Shown: one piece after another, positions 23,636 to 33,321 of the stretch | How the letters are laid out: each line of letters begins with the position of its first letter | Numbering within the stretch: the first letter of the stretch is position 1 | NCBI RefSeq assembly: GCF_014641555.1 | Contig: NZ_BMHY01000005.1 | Location: 301,322 to 365,321, forward strand | Length of the DNA stretch: 64,000 nucleotides | Source: Paenibacillus radicis (ex Gao et al. 2016) | Lineage (GTDB): Bacteria; Bacillota; Bacilli; Paenibacillales; Paenibacillaceae | Reading direction: 5' to 3' | The notes under the pieces: model-generated | Databases searched by the model: none | The model's input: the letters and a program-made list of their open reading frames with translations, nothing else | Told to the model about the DNA's origin: nothing | Translations under genes and position numbers: made by a program

Positions 23636-24535
23636 ATGGAGCTTCTACATTTAAAAACATTCCAAGCGATTGTGAAACACGGTAATTTTATTCGTGCAGC
23701 TGAGGAACTGAACTATGCGCAATCGACCGTTACGACGCAAATGCAAAGGCTGGAGGCCGATCTTGGCGTACAGTTGATGGAGCGGGGAAAACAGTTTCGT
23801 CTCACGGAAGCGGGCAGACTCTTTTATGAGCAAAGTGCCGCTATCATCAAAAATATGGAGCAGCTTCAACTAAATATGTCTGGATTCCAGGAGGGCGAAA
23901 CGGGACATATTCGTTTAGGAGTGACCGAGCCAACGGCAAGCTACCGGCTGCCGGTTCTTTTAGAAGCCTTTATGACGCGTTTTCCGGGGATCGAAATTTC
24001 TCTCGTATTCGGGAACACCCCGATGTTAAGCGAGCAGCTCTCTAAAGGAGAGATCGATCTGGCCATATGTTCCGCTCCCGATGAAATGTCGGAGCTTCAC
24101 TTCGAACCGTTATTCCGGGAATCATTCGTCGTCCTGCTGCCGGAAAATCATCCTTTAGCAGCAAAGGACATGTTAGAGCCTGCCGACCTTTACGGTCCGC
24201 GGCTGTTGCTGACTTCCGTAACGTGCCCTTACCGCCGCAAGCTGGAAATCGTCCTGCAGCAAAATGAGCAAAACCTTCGCTTGCGTACGATGGAGATCGG
24301 AAGTATGACGGCTTTGCCGTATTATGTGGCCAGCGGACTGGGGCTTGCACTGGTACCGAGCATCCTGCTGGACCCTTTGCCGAAGCATACGGTAATGCGG
24401 GCTATAAGCGGCAGTTTAGTCGATATGGTGGTAGGCATTCTGTCTAAACCTGCTGATTTTCAAACGAAGCAATCGGCGGTTAAGCTCTATCGCTATTTGA
24501 GGGAAGAACTGGATGACATGACAAAGCGGACCTAG
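23636..24535 (+). CDS. LysR-family transcriptional regulator
   Basis: A 299-residue LTTR: HTH MELLHLKTFQAIVKHGNFIRAAEELNYAQSTVTTQMQRLEADLGVQL followed by the periplasmic-binding-protein-like effector domain (GHIRLGVTEPTASYRLPVLLEAF...). RBS ACAGGAGCG. Divergent from the SDR at 22773-23513; the gap has ATTCGAAT and T-rich LTTR-like half sites around 23560-23590. The inducer is unknown. Confidence 0.85.
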   Translation: MELLHLKTFQAIVKHGNFIRAAEELNYAQSTVTTQMQRLEADLGVQLMERGKQFRLTEAGRLFYEQSAAIIKNMEQLQLNMSGFQEGETGHIRLGVTEPTASYRLPVLLEAFMTRFPGIEISLVFGNTPMLSEQLSKGEIDLAICSAPDEMSELHFEPLFRESFVVLLPENHPLAAKDMLEPADLYGPRLLLTSVTCPYRRKLEIVLQQNEQNLRLRTMEIGSMTALPYYVASGLGLALVPSILLDPLPKHTVMRAISGSLVDMVVGILSKPADFQTKQSAVKLYRYLREELDDMTKRT

Positions 24536-24565
24536 CGGAGTTCCAGCTTTCCCAATCCATCATCA

Positions 24566-24608
24566 GAAAAAAGGACCGCCTCTGTTGTACACAGAAGCGG
24601 TCCTTTTG
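24566..24608. terminator. Bidirectional terminator between LysR and AKR genes
   Basis: AAGGACCGCCTCTG pairs with CAGAAGCGGTCCTT; A6 upstream and TTTT downstream. Confidence 0.85.
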
Positions 24609-24656
24609 GTGTTCGGTATATTTATGACGGCTCGCAAGCAAGCCTGATTATCATTT

Positions 24657-25505
24657 TTAGAAAAGAAGAGTGTCAGGGTCTGGACCTACGCGGCGGTTCT
24701 CGTTCAAAGCGTCGATACGAGCTACTTCTTCAGCGCTCAGTTCGAAGTCGAAGATGCTTGCATTTTCAACGATCCGGTTTTCTTTAATCGATTTCGGAAT
24801 CGTCACAATGCCGTGCTGCAGGTCCCAGCGCAAAATGACTTGAGCAACCGATTTGCCATGCTTCGCGCCAATCTCCGTCAGTACGGGATTGTCCAGCAGT
24901 TGACCTTGCATAAGCGGGGACCAGGCTTCGATTTGAATGTCCTTGGCCGCGCAGTAGTCGCGCAGCTCTTGCTGCGACAGGCTCGGGTGAAGCTCAACTT
25001 GGTTAACCATCGGTATGATCTCAGCATCCTTAAGCAACTCCTCCAGATGATGAATGTGGAAGTTGCTAACGCCGATCGCTTTAACGCGGCCTTCTTTGTA
25101 GAGAGTTTCCAGAGCGCGCCAAGTTTCTTTATATTTGTCCTTGCCCGGCCAGTGAACGAGGTAGAGATCCAGATATTCAAGGCCAAGCTTTTGCAGGCTT
25201 GTCTCATATGCAGCAAGGGTCGATTCATAGCCCTGATCGTCGTTCCATACTTTAGACGTCACGAACAGCTCTTCACGGGACAGGCCATTTTCCGCCAGTG
25301 CTTCTTTAATGCCTTGTCCAACGCCAGTCTCATTCTGATAGATCGCGGCCGTATCGATGCTGCGGTATCCGTTGCGGATAGCCGATTTGACGGATTCTAC
25401 AGTCGATGATCCTTCTTCTACTTTAAATACGCCGAGTCCGAACCAAGGCATTTTTACTCCATTATGCAAGTTTGTTGTGGCTTGTAAGTTTTGTGCTGTT
25501 GTCAT
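24657..25505 (-). CDS. Aldo/keto reductase (AKR5-like)
   Basis: A 282-residue NADPH-dependent [38 protein letters not shown] (catalytic Asp and Tyr), [15 protein letters not shown] (Lys), [14 protein letters not shown] (His), and [19 protein letters not shown] for cofactor binding. It resembles the methylglyoxal/2,5-diketo-gluconate reductases of bacilli such as YvgN. RBS GAAGGAGG. The start overlaps the end of the MFS gene by 44 nt, so both are cotranscribed; together they may detoxify and export a carbonyl compound (inference). Confidence 0.85.
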   Translation of the reverse strand: MTTAQNLQATTNLHNGVKMPWFGLGVFKVEEGSSTVESVKSAIRNGYRSIDTAAIYQNETGVGQGIKEALAENGLSREELFVTSKVWNDDQGYESTLAAYETSLQKLGLEYLDLYLVHWPGKDKYKETWRALETLYKEGRVKAIGVSNFHIHHLEELLKDAEIIPMVNQVELHPSLSQQELRDYCAAKDIQIEAWSPLMQGQLLDNPVLTEIGAKHGKSVAQVILRWDLQHGIVTIPKSIKENRIVENASIFDFELSAEEVARIDALNENRRVGPDPDTLLF

Positions 25506-26712
25506 GAGAAACAGCCTCCTTCTTTTTGTTTTGGTCTTGCGATTCCAGCTTGCGCATCCAGCCCGTCATGAGTACAGCAGCGGCTACCATGATGGCTCCC
25601 ACCCATGCGGTATGGATAATTCCGACTCTCTCGGTAATGATACCACCGAAGTATGCCCCGATTGCAATGCCGGCATTAAAAGCCGCAATGTTGAAGGCGG
25701 ATGCCACGTCGACGGCCTTCGGCGTGAAACGTTCGGCGAGCATCACGACATACACCTGAAGTCCCGGCACGTTCATGAAAGCCAGCAAGCCCATGAACAG
25801 AATCGTTACGAGCCCGGCCCATTTGAAGGGAGCGGTAAAATAGAGCACCAGCAGCACAACGGCCTGCGCGGCAAACATATAGAACAGCGCATTTACCGGC
25901 TTGCGGTTTGCCGCTTTTCCGCCGATGATGTTGCCAACCGCTATAGCGATGCCGTATACGAGCAGAATAACGACGATGGATTTATCGCCGAATCCACTCA
26001 CGTCATGCAGCAGCGGAGATAAATAAGTGAACACAACGAAGGTGCCTCCGTAGCCAAGTGCGGTGACGGCGTATGCCAGAAGCAAACGTCCGTTGGTGAT
26101 CACTTTAATCTGTTCGCGAACGGGTGTGACGACTCCTGCACGAAGCGTAGAAGGAACGAGCAGCGCATTAGCGATAAGGGCAATGACCCCGATAATGGCA
26201 ATCGTCACAAAAGCAACCCGCCAGCCGAGCTGCTGGCCCAGCCAAGTGCCAAGTGGCACGCCGGTCACAGTGGCAACCGTCAGCCCTGAGAACATAATGG
26301 CGATGGCGCTAGCCCGCCGGTTCTCGGGCACTAAGTCAGCGGCGATCGTTGAGCCGATCGACATGAATACGCCGTGGGCGAATGCGGATACGATGCGTGC
26401 CGTAAGCAGCAGTGCGATTCCGTTCGCTGAGGCGGCCAGTCCGTTGCCGATAATAAATACAATCATGATGGCGAGCAGCAGCGTTTTCCGTGACACCCGC
26501 GAGGTTAACGACGTGAGTATCGGCGCGCCCAAGGTGACGCCCAGAGCATAGAGCGTAACCGTGAGTCCTGCGGTTCGAATCGATATATGCAAGTCATCTG
26601 AGAGCAGAGGCAGCAAGCCTACGCTGATGAACTCTGTCGTTCCGATTGCGAAGGCGCTGATTGCCAGAGCTAGCAGCGCCAGGGTGCTTCTTTTTGTATT
26701 CAAAGCGTTCAT
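25462..26712 (-). CDS. MFS transporter (drug/arabinose-efflux type)
   Basis: A 416-residue major facilitator protein with 12 hydrophobic segments; [28 protein letters not shown] is the DHA1 (AraJ/YdhP-like) start and [34 protein letters not shown] the motif-B region. It probably exports drugs or sugars. RBS AGGAGGACTG. The C-terminal tail after the last helix (about 20 residues, Lys/Ser-rich) lies in the region overlapping the AKR gene. The divergent HxlR gene at 26870 is the likely regulator. Confidence 0.85.
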   Translation of the reverse strand: MNALNTKRSTLALLALAISAFAIGTTEFISVGLLPLLSDDLHISIRTAGLTVTLYALGVTLGAPILTSLTSRVSRKTLLLAIMIVFIIGNGLAASANGIALLLTARIVSAFAHGVFMSIGSTIAADLVPENRRASAIAIMFSGLTVATVTGVPLGTWLGQQLGWRVAFVTIAIIGVIALIANALLVPSTLRAGVVTPVREQIKVITNGRLLLAYAVTALGYGGTFVVFTYLSPLLHDVSGFGDKSIVVILLVYGIAIAVGNIIGGKAANRKPVNALFYMFAAQAVVLLVLYFTAPFKWAGLVTILFMGLLAFMNVPGLQVYVVMLAERFTPKAVDVASAFNIAAFNAGIAIGAYFGGIITERVGIIHTAWVGAIMVAAAVLMTGWMRKLESQDQNKKKEAVSHDNSTKLTSHNKLA

Positions 26713-26781
26713 AATCAGTCCTCCTGTATGGTATTTCTCGGCCGGTAAATGCTATTATGGAGGAAGGTTGATAAATTGAAT

Positions 26782-26839
26782 AGTACGTACTTTGCGGTAC
26801 TCTAGATACTTAAAAGTAACATAGGCACTTCAAAGTGCC
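26782..26839. promoter_or_regulatory. Cluster of three ACTT/AAGT palindromes at the HxlR-MFS gap
   Basis: AGTAC-N10-GTACT (26782-26801), ATACTTAAAAGTAA (about 26806-26819) and GGCACTT-CA-AAGTGCC (26824-26839) are spaced about 18 nt centre to centre, upstream of the HxlR gene and in the MFS promoter region. Candidate binding sites of the HxlR protein. Confidence 0.5.
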
Positions 26840-26869
26840 CGTCATTATAAGCGCTTGGAGGCTACAGAA

Positions 26870-27241
26870 ATGGCAGTTGCAAAGAAATACAACATCTCAG
26901 TTGAAGCGGCATTGGAAGTCATTGGAGGCAAGTGGAAATGTGTGATTCTCTGCCACCTTATGCATGGTAAACGAAGAACGAATGATTTGAAACGGATTAT
27001 GCCAGGCATTACGCAAAAAATGCTGACCCAGCAGCTTCGGGAGCTGGAGCAGGACGGCATCGTCAATCGGATCGTTTATCACCAAGTGCCGCCAAAGGTG
27101 GAATACGAGCTGAGCGAGTATGGAGACAGTCTTCGGGCTATTTTGAACGCTCTCTGCACATGGGGCGATCAGCATATCATTAAAGAATATGGGGATAAAA
27201 GCTTGGTGCTGGAGGATAGTTATTTAAATAAGCGGGACTAA
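26870..27241 (+). CDS. HxlR-family transcriptional regulator
   Basis: A 123-residue HxlR/DUF24 winged-helix protein: LEVIGGKWKCVILCHLMHGKRRTNDLKRIMPGITQKMLTQQLRELEQDGIV and VPPKVEYELSEYG. Two Cys near the start of helix 2 (WKCVILC) could be redox or electrophile sensors, as in B. subtilis YodB/HypR relatives. The ATG at 26870 has GGAGG 8 nt upstream. Divergent from the MFS/AKR operon. Confidence 0.85.
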   Translation: MAVAKKYNISVEAALEVIGGKWKCVILCHLMHGKRRTNDLKRIMPGITQKMLTQQLRELEQDGIVNRIVYHQVPPKVEYELSEYGDSLRAILNALCTWGDQHIIKEYGDKSLVLEDSYLNKRD

Positions 27242-27295
27242 TGGGCACACGGAACAAAGAACAATCTTCGCAAGCTCTTATATTGTTCGCGAAAT

Positions 27296-27333
27296 GAAAA
27301 TGCGCTATTCACCGGAGTGAATAGCGCATTCGT
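27296..27333. terminator. Hairpin between convergent HxlR and DoxX genes
   Basis: Perfect TGCGCTATTCA / TGAATAGCGCA stem with loop CCGGAG; flanks are only weakly T-rich. Confidence 0.65.
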
Positions 27334-27340
27334 CTGTCAT

Positions 27341-27715
27341 TTAGTTAAAGCCGGGGAAGCTGGACAACTCGGACAGGCGGAGGAAGAAAAGAACGATAGC
27401 AATGACGCCGAGCACAACGATCGGTACATCATTCTTGAAGGGATCTCCCACACGCACATGTGCCAAAAATCCGCCAATGGCTACGAGGCTAAGCAAGAGT
27501 GCGCCTGCTGCTGTCCAGCTTGGCTCCCAGTATCCGATGATCAGGGCAGCGACCGAAATCAGCTGTACCAGCCCCGTGATGACACGGAACCATTGAGGGA
27601 GTCTCAGGTGATTGAATGATTCCACCTGCATTTTAACCCCTGCCACTTTACTGATCCCCGAGAATAAAAACGCAAAAGCAAGCAAGCTTTGCAAGACGAT
27701 TGCTACAATATCCAT
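27341..27715 (-). CDS. DoxX-family membrane protein
   Basis: A 124-residue protein with four membrane helices; IVLQSLLAFAFLFSGISKVAGVK and the RLPQWFRVITGLVQLI turn are typical of DoxX. In B. subtilis a DoxX protein (MhqP) belongs to the MhqR regulon, but no MhqR-type box is seen here. A different inverted repeat, GCAGTT-N7-AACTGC, stands at 27792-27810 about 80 nt upstream. RBS AAAGGAGAG. Monocistronic. Confidence 0.85.
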   Translation of the reverse strand: MDIVAIVLQSLLAFAFLFSGISKVAGVKMQVESFNHLRLPQWFRVITGLVQLISVAALIIGYWEPSWTAAGALLLSLVAIGGFLAHVRVGDPFKNDVPIVVLGVIAIVLFFLRLSELSSFPGFN

Positions 27716-28144
27716 TGTTGAACTCTCCTTTGTTTAGTGCTTCGCTATATTCTGCAATTAACACGAGCACATATATATTTAAAATAAAATCGCAGTTCTG
27801 CGTTAACTGCAATTGTCTAAGGCACATTATATATGAAAAATAAGCGGATGAAAAGAACTTATTTTTGTTCGATCTGGCAGCGGCTAATGGGGAGCCACAA
27901 CATGCTCTGCAGCTCTTGTTATTGCTGCTTGCCGAGCATCGGCAATTGTTCTGGATGAGGCGTTGAGCGGGTTTTAATTGGAGCGGCCTAAGTATTTTCT
28001 TCTATTTGCTTGCTGCAAAAGGTGATGGAAACGCCCAAATGGGCTTAAAATCATGATAAGATTTAAGTAAAGGACTATATAGACAGGTGTCGTTGTGCAC
28101 TTCAATTGTGCATACGGCTTCGATATGAAGGATGTGGAAACACC
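27716..28144. other. Gene-free gap with two inverted repeats and a coding-like scrap
   Basis: This 429-nt gap holds the GCAGTT-N7-AACTGC repeat (27792-27810), a 9-bp hairpin AAAAATAAG/CTTATTTTT (27836-27866) that could terminate either way, and an open plus-strand frame of about 40 codons without a start (about 27844-27966, ending AEHRQLFWMRR) that may be a gene relic. Nothing else is seen. Confidence 0.4.
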
Positions 28145-28600
28145 GTGATCATCGTAAGTTCCTGCTTGGCCGGGTTAGCATGCAGATATAATGGAACGGA
28201 TAGTTTAAGTGAGAAGATTAAATCGCTTGTTCAGGAAGGTAAAGCGGTAATGGTATGTCCGGAGCTGCTGGGAGGCTTCGTTACGCCGCGTGAGCCGGCT
28301 GAGATTATTGGCGGTACAGGTGAAGATGTACTGGAAGGCAAAGCGAGCGTGGTAGAGAAATCCGGCGGGGATGTTACAGCGCTATATTTGGATGGTGCCC
28401 AGAAGACGCTGGAGCTGGCGCGAAAGTATGATGCCACCACGATTGTGTTGAAGGAATACAGTCCTTCCTGCGGAAGCGGGATGATCTACGACGGCAGCTT
28501 CGACAATCAACGCATGGAAGGCGTAGGCGTTACGACTGCATTGCTGCGCCGGGAAGGCTTCGAGGTGATTTCGGAGCTGGAACTGGGCGAACGGTTCTAA
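28145..28600 (+). CDS. DUF523 domain protein
   Basis: A 151-residue protein with the DUF523 signature: MIIVSSCLAGLACRYNG, VMVCPELLGGFVTPREPAEI, GAQKTLELARKYDATTIVLKEYSPSCGSGMIYDGSF. The three conserved Cys segments (SSCL, CPE, SPSCG) suggest a metal or Fe-S site; the 2-thiouracil desulfidase of this group binds a [4Fe-4S] cluster. The GTG at 28145 fits the conserved N-terminus; reading further upstream adds an unrelated segment. RBS AAGGATG is distant. Confidence 0.85.
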   Translation: MIIVSSCLAGLACRYNGTDSLSEKIKSLVQEGKAVMVCPELLGGFVTPREPAEIIGGTGEDVLEGKASVVEKSGGDVTALYLDGAQKTLELARKYDATTIVLKEYSPSCGSGMIYDGSFDNQRMEGVGVTTALLRREGFEVISELELGERF

Positions 28601-28919
28601 GGCCGGTTGGACAAGGAGTATCGTTGAACGTGGCGGGAAGTTTCGCTGTGAGAAGAGAGTGCAGATGAGGCTACAGAAATTCATTTCGCTATAAGGTGCA
28701 AAATTTCCTTATAATCTGCTCAAAGATGGCCTTCTGAGGCGATAACGTAAGAAAGTATACAAGGGCGGCAATTGATTTCTTATTTGAGAAAAAAGTGATC
28801 TTATTCGAGTAGAGTATGGAGTTGGGGCAGACGAGTCGTGCTGGAACAGTGGGACAATAAAAATAAACAAGCAGACGCCGGTCACATACCGGCGTCTGCT
28901 TGTTTTACATCTTATCAGC
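28601..28919. other. Gene-free gap with one palindrome
   Basis: No gene is seen in these 319 nt. TATAAGG-N10-CCTTATA (28690-28713) is a perfect inverted repeat that could be an operator or a single copy of another intergenic palindrome family. Confidence 0.4.
28866..28905. terminator. Strong hairpin terminating the small minus-strand gene
   Basis: AAGCAGACGCCGGT and ACCGGCGTCTGCTT, T-rich on the minus side (TTGTTTATTTTT). Confidence 0.85.
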
Positions 28920-29102
28920 TCAATGATTAATATCGCATTTGTTCATGATGAACAGAAGCTGATTTTCCAGCCGGTTGATCGCAAGCTGCGATTCCGGGTC
29001 TTCGGCGCTGCTGCCGCGAAGCTCGGCAAGCTCCCGCTTTATAGCATGCAGGTCGTCGCCTGCGTTTGCGCAATCATAGCTGCTTTCGAGATTGTCCAAC
29101 AT
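28920..29102 (-). CDS. Small uncharacterised protein, possibly Spo0E-like
   Basis: A 60-residue charged helical protein (MLDNLESSYDCANAGDD, LHAIKRELAELR, LAINRLENQLLFIMNK). A real gene is supported by GGAGGAGCA 6 nt before the ATG and a strong terminator directly after. Length and the second helix resemble Spo0E-type aspartyl phosphatases, but the SxxxD motif is not intact, so the assignment is weak. Confidence 0.6.
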   Translation of the reverse strand: MLDNLESSYDCANAGDDLHAIKRELAELRGSSAEDPESQLAINRLENQLLFIMNKCDINH

Positions 29103-29223
29103 ATGCGTGCTCCTCCATTCCCCATAAAGTTATCTTCTATTATGGGGAAGCGGTCACGGGTATTATTCACTGTGCCACAACGTTGTCCTGCTCTACGGAT
29201 GCAGGAGGCTGCAACACTTCCTC

Positions 29224-30711
29224 TTACGGAGTTTCTTCGGTTGGCGCAGTTGGCTCCTCAACAACTGGAGGCTCTTCCTCCTTGACGATGGAGACTTGCT
29301 TAGCCTTCACCCAGTACAATCCTTTGGAAGTCTGTATCTGATACCAGTCCTTCCAGGCGAATTGGACCGATAGTTTCTGGTCCGCATAAGATAGAGTAGT
29401 CGCTTTCGTCTGAAGCGGAGTCGTATAGATACCGGTATCCTTCGTTAAAGCGACCTTCAGCCCCTCTGGAGCCTTGGTGACGTTAAGCAGCGCATTGCGC
29501 CCGCTGATCCATATGCGGGAGCTTCCCGATGCAAGTTCAAGCCAATCGCCTTTTGTCCGGGTAAGCTTGTATGTGCCTGCTTTTAGTGTGCCCGTCGTTT
29601 TCGAATCGGGACTTGGCCATTGGTAGCTCGTCTCGGAGGACAGCAGGTAGATGTCGCCGCTGCTCGACTTTACGTCTTGTTTGTTCAGCCAAAGCTCATA
29701 GCCTTCAATAGCGAGCATCCATCCCGTATCACGATGCTGCTTCCAGATGCGGGACCACTCGGACAGGGGCACATGCGTGTCCCCTACAGCGCGCCCGATC
29801 TCGGGTGTCATAGCGGGACGGCCGAATTCAGAAATAAACCAATCGGTAAAACCGCCGCCTGAAGGATTGGAGCTAGGTGCAACCAGCGAATAACCCGTCA
29901 TGGAAGCATATTTGGAAGCCAATGCGCGATCACGGGCCAGATTTTCTGCTTTTGTCCGATAGTTCCAGAAAATAATTTCGCCGGAAGAATGATAGGACAT
30001 CGCAAGCTCCGGACGCAGTTCACGGGCAAGCTTAGCCATGGCGGTTGCTTCCTTAGCCTGCAGCGGCTTCTGGCCTTTATAATTCATATAGCTGTTGGAT
30101 GATGCCGCATTTCGAATCGACTCCCATCCCGCAGGATATTGGCGATTCAGATCGACGCCTTTGCCGTTGGCTTTCCACCGTTTGAAGTCCCGGCTTCCTT
30201 TATTCATACGGATCAAGCTTTCATGCACCGATGGAGGAAAGGATGAAAGTCCCTTCTGCTGAAGCGTAACCCCGTCTGGATTGACCATGGGGATAACGAC
30301 GAAGGTGACGCGATCCAGCAAATCACGAACAGCCATTTTATTATAGGTATCGTTATTTGTATAAGAAGAAGCAAAGTTCTCGACCATAGACATCAGCAGG
30401 ATGGTGGTCATCCACTCTCGCGCGTGATGCGATGCGTTCAGCAATATAATGGCCGGACCTTTACCGACATCCATTCGCCAGAGCTTCCGGCCATATTCGC
30501 TCTCGCCGATCGAAGACAGCTTGATGAGATCCGGATAACGTGCAGCCAATGCGTTCATATCTCTGGTCATCGATTCGTACGTATAGACTTGATTCTGGTT
30601 CACGATAGCCGCAGCGTGAGCGGGTGTTGCGGAGCCAAACAAGGAACAAATGAGTACAGTTGTGACTAGTAGCGACAGCAATAATTTAGAACGATGATGC
30701 CTAATTAACAC
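29224..30711 (-). CDS. Secreted M14 zinc carboxypeptidase
   Basis: A 495-residue exported metallopeptidase. Signal peptide at residues 1-34 (HHRSKLLLSLLVTTVLI...AHA); M14 domain with zinc ligands His96 and Glu99 in SHHAREW, the third His in MSYHSSGEI, and the catalytic Glu in MTPEIG. About 150 C-terminal residues form two SH3-like segments (TYKLTRTKGDWLEL; SVQFAWKDWYQIQT) and end in a Pro/Glu tail, suggesting wall binding. Likely substrates are peptidoglycan stem peptides or environmental peptides. The GTG at 30711 has GGGGGAG 8 nt upstream; a TTG at 30729 would start inside that ribosome binding site. Confidence 0.9.
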   Translation of the reverse strand: MLIRHHRSKLLLSLLVTTVLICSLFGSATPAHAAAIVNQNQVYTYESMTRDMNALAARYPDLIKLSSIGESEYGRKLWRMDVGKGPAIILLNASHHAREWMTTILLMSMVENFASSYTNNDTYNKMAVRDLLDRVTFVVIPMVNPDGVTLQQKGLSSFPPSVHESLIRMNKGSRDFKRWKANGKGVDLNRQYPAGWESIRNAASSNSYMNYKGQKPLQAKEATAMAKLARELRPELAMSYHSSGEIIFWNYRTKAENLARDRALASKYASMTGYSLVAPSSNPSGGGFTDWFISEFGRPAMTPEIGRAVGDTHVPLSEWSRIWKQHRDTGWMLAIEGYELWLNKQDVKSSSGDIYLLSSETSYQWPSPDSKTTGTLKAGTYKLTRTKGDWLELASGSSRIWISGRNALLNVTKAPEGLKVALTKDTGIYTTPLQTKATTLSYADQKLSVQFAWKDWYQIQTSKGLYWVKAKQVSIVKEEEPPVVEEPTAPTEETP

Positions 30712-30956
30712 GAATTTGTTCTCCCCCAAGTTGTTGTCTAATTTGAACTAACTCAATTCGACATCAACCAACAAATTCCTTGTTTTACATATCTTTTTTG
30801 TGAAAATAGTAGTGAATCTAAAGAATTAGAAATAGAGAGCTGAGCACGAACAAGAATAGGTAATGCGAATCAGAGGCTTCGCCTACTTGTTTTCGGCAAC
30901 CTTTTTTGGGACAATAGGCAGTAGCAGATTGGCAACAGATGAAAAGAGGATTATTC

Positions 30957-32027
30957 ATGAGTAAATCATCCCTATATGGATTAACATTAGAGCAGCTTAC
31001 CGGGTGGCTGGAGGAGCGCGGACACCGTAAGTTTCGGGCGGCGCAGGTGTGGGATTGGCTGTACCGCAAGCGCGTAACGGACTTTGCGGCGATGACCGAC
31101 GTCAATGCCGATTGCCTGGCGCTGCTGGAAGAGCATTTCGTGCTGAAAACAATGGAAGAGCATGTGAAGCAGGAGTCGGTCGATGGCACAATCAAGTTCC
31201 TGTTTAAGCTGCAGGACGGCAATTTGATCGAAACGGTGCTGATGCGCCATAAATTTGGTTTATCGGTATGTGTGACGACGCAGGTCGGCTGCAACATCGG
31301 CTGCAGCTTCTGCGCGAGCGGTCTATTGAAGAAAAGCCGTGACTTGTCTGCGGGAGAGATCGTGGAGCAGATTATGAAAGCGCAGCTGCATCTGGACCAA
31401 GCGGGCGAAGGAGACAAGGTTAGCCACATCGTCGTCATGGGCATCGGCGAGCCGTTCGACAACATGACGAATCTGATTAATTTCCTGACTGTCGTCAAGG
31501 ATCATAAGGGGCTGGCGATCGGAGCAAGACATATCACTGTCTCTACGAGTGGACTGGCTGATAAAATCTATGCTTTCACCGACATGAACACAGGCGTGAA
31601 TCTGGCGGTGTCCTTGCATGCGCCAAACAATGAGCTGCGGACTAAGATCATGGTTATCAACCGCGCCTATCCGCTGGAGAAGCTGATGCCGGCGATTGAT
31701 TATTACCTGGAGAAGACGCGCCGGCGGATTACGCTGGAATACATTTTGCTCAAGGATGTTAATGACGGCCGGGAGCAAGCGCTGGAGCTGGTAGAGTTGA
31801 TCGGCGAAGGCGATCGCAAATCGCTCGTCAATGTGAACCTTATCCCGTACAATCCGGTTGACGAACACAGTCAATATCAGCGGAGCGAGCAGGAATCGAT
31901 CAAGGCGTTCTACGATGTGATGAAAAAGAATGGCGTCAGCGTCAGTGTCAGACTGGAGCATGGCACCGATATCGATGCGGCTTGCGGCCAGCTGCGAAGC
32001 AAGCAATTAAAGAAGAGCGCAGGTTAA
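30957..32027 (+). CDS. rlmN: 23S rRNA (adenine-C2)-methyltransferase RlmN
   Basis: A 356-residue radical-SAM methyltransferase acting on A2503 of 23S rRNA and on tRNA. The CNIGCSFC cluster motif gives C112, C116 and C119; GEPFDNMTN and ITVSTSG are typical, and the C-terminal catalytic Cys is in DAACGQL. The ATG at 30957 has AGAGG 8 nt upstream; an ATG at 30939 is less well placed. Monocistronic with a terminator. It could also be the Cfr-like second RlmN paralogue that some bacilli carry; the residues visible do not decide this. Confidence 0.9.
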   Translation: MSKSSLYGLTLEQLTGWLEERGHRKFRAAQVWDWLYRKRVTDFAAMTDVNADCLALLEEHFVLKTMEEHVKQESVDGTIKFLFKLQDGNLIETVLMRHKFGLSVCVTTQVGCNIGCSFCASGLLKKSRDLSAGEIVEQIMKAQLHLDQAGEGDKVSHIVVMGIGEPFDNMTNLINFLTVVKDHKGLAIGARHITVSTSGLADKIYAFTDMNTGVNLAVSLHAPNNELRTKIMVINRAYPLEKLMPAIDYYLEKTRRRITLEYILLKDVNDGREQALELVELIGEGDRKSLVNVNLIPYNPVDEHSQYQRSEQESIKAFYDVMKKNGVSVSVRLEHGTDIDAACGQLRSKQLKKSAG

Positions 32028-32057
32028 CGCCTGTTAATAAAATAGGTTGCCAAGAGA

Positions 32058-32098
32058 GGCGGCAGATCCGGTTTCACATCGGTTTTGCCGTCTTTTTA
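32058..32098 (+). terminator. Terminator of rlmN
   Basis: GGCGGCA ... TTGCCGTC with an inner CCGGTT/ATCGG pair, then TTTTTAT. Confidence 0.75.
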
Positions 32099-32211
32099 TG
32101 CGGGTTTGGCAACTCGATTGACGGGACAAAAACGAATGACTACAATGATGAAAACGAACCGAGAATCCACTCACATACGATATCATTCGGAAAAAAAGAG
32201 GAGCATGGGTC

Positions 32212-33042
32212 ATGTCCTATCTATCGATGAATACATGGAGTCTTCACCGCCATCTTGGTCCACTTCGCTGGACGTACTGGGATGCGGCAGCACAAACGCA
32301 CGGCGTTCACATTGATCCGCAGCCGGAGCTGACTACACTGCTGGAGCTGCCGGGGGTGTTGGCAGAGAAGGGTTTTGGAGCGGTCGATGTGTGTCACTTC
32401 AACTTCCCGCGCACGGATACCGACTATTTGCTGCAACTGAGACAGGCATTCGAACAAAGTAAGATTGCATTTCACACGTTGCTGCTGGATTACGGCGATA
32501 TTTCATCTGCCGACGAAGTGCGCAGCAAAGCCGATATGAGCCTTGCGAAGGAATGGATTGATATTGCATCCCAGGCAGGTGCGGAACGAATTCGTATCGT
32601 GGCGGGAGAATCGCCTTCCACAGACGCAGCGGCACTGGAACGTGCCGGGCAGCAATTGCTGGAGCTCGCAGCATATGCCAAAGAGCGGAACGTTCGCGTC
32701 ATTACGGAAAACTTCAAGCCGCTTACTCTGACGGCGGCGAACTGCTTGGCGTTGGCGGATAAAGGAGCGGGAGAGATTGGGATGATCGGCGATTTCGGCA
32801 ACTTCGAGCGTTCGATCCGCCATGAGGAGTTGGCGGCCTTGCTGCCTATATGCGAGAATGTGCATGCCAAACCGGAATTTAACGCGGACGGAATACCGGA
32901 GGAAGTTGAATTTGGAAGAAACTTACGGATATTGGCTGATATCCAGTACAAAGGACCTATAGCGCTTGTTTATGACGGTCCAGGCGATATGTGGGAAGGT
33001 GTAGAGCGGGTAAGAGCCGTGGTGGAGCGCTATTTAGCGTAA
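32212..33042 (+). CDS. Sugar phosphate isomerase/epimerase-like TIM-barrel protein
   Basis: A 276-residue AP-endonuclease-2-type TIM barrel: MNTWSLHRHLGPLRWTYWD start, FGAVDVCHFNFP, AGAERIRIVAGES, RVITENFKPL, MIGDFGNF and VHAKPEFNADG with the conserved metal-binding Glu, Asp and His positions. The family isomerises or epimerises sugars and cyclitols or dehydrates them; the substrate is unknown and there is no neighbouring sugar operon. RBS GAGGAGCATGGG; followed by a strong terminator. Confidence 0.8.
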   Translation: MSYLSMNTWSLHRHLGPLRWTYWDAAAQTHGVHIDPQPELTTLLELPGVLAEKGFGAVDVCHFNFPRTDTDYLLQLRQAFEQSKIAFHTLLLDYGDISSADEVRSKADMSLAKEWIDIASQAGAERIRIVAGESPSTDAAALERAGQQLLELAAYAKERNVRVITENFKPLTLTAANCLALADKGAGEIGMIGDFGNFERSIRHEELAALLPICENVHAKPEFNADGIPEEVEFGRNLRILADIQYKGPIALVYDGPGDMWEGVERVRAVVERYLA

Positions 33043-33092
33043 TAACATAGCGGGCTAAGGCTTGCATACAGTCGTATGTATATACATGCAAG

Positions 33093-33136
33093 GGAGATGG
33101 GGCATCCGTTCAACGGATAGCCCCATTTTTTTATTT
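33093..33136 (+). terminator. Terminator after the TIM-barrel gene
   Basis: ATGGGGC-ATCCGTT-CAACGGAT-A-GCCCCAT stem followed by T7. Confidence 0.9.
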
Positions 33137-33321
33137 TTGTGACCCCGGTACCGTTGCAAATGCTTGAACATACCTGACAATTACCGATTAGGCATAGGAC
33201 TTTAGATAGAATTGATAGATATAGATACAAAGTCTCACTTCGGCTATGGATAATTATTCTATAATAGTAGTATAAAAGTTCGACATATTCTGACATTTTT
33301 CTAACGGGGTGAATAGAAGCG

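Noticed and set aside
27341..27715. DoxX gene as member of the MhqR regulon (mhqP)
   Set aside because: No ATCT-N2-AATT-N2-AGAT box occurs upstream; a different inverted repeat is found.
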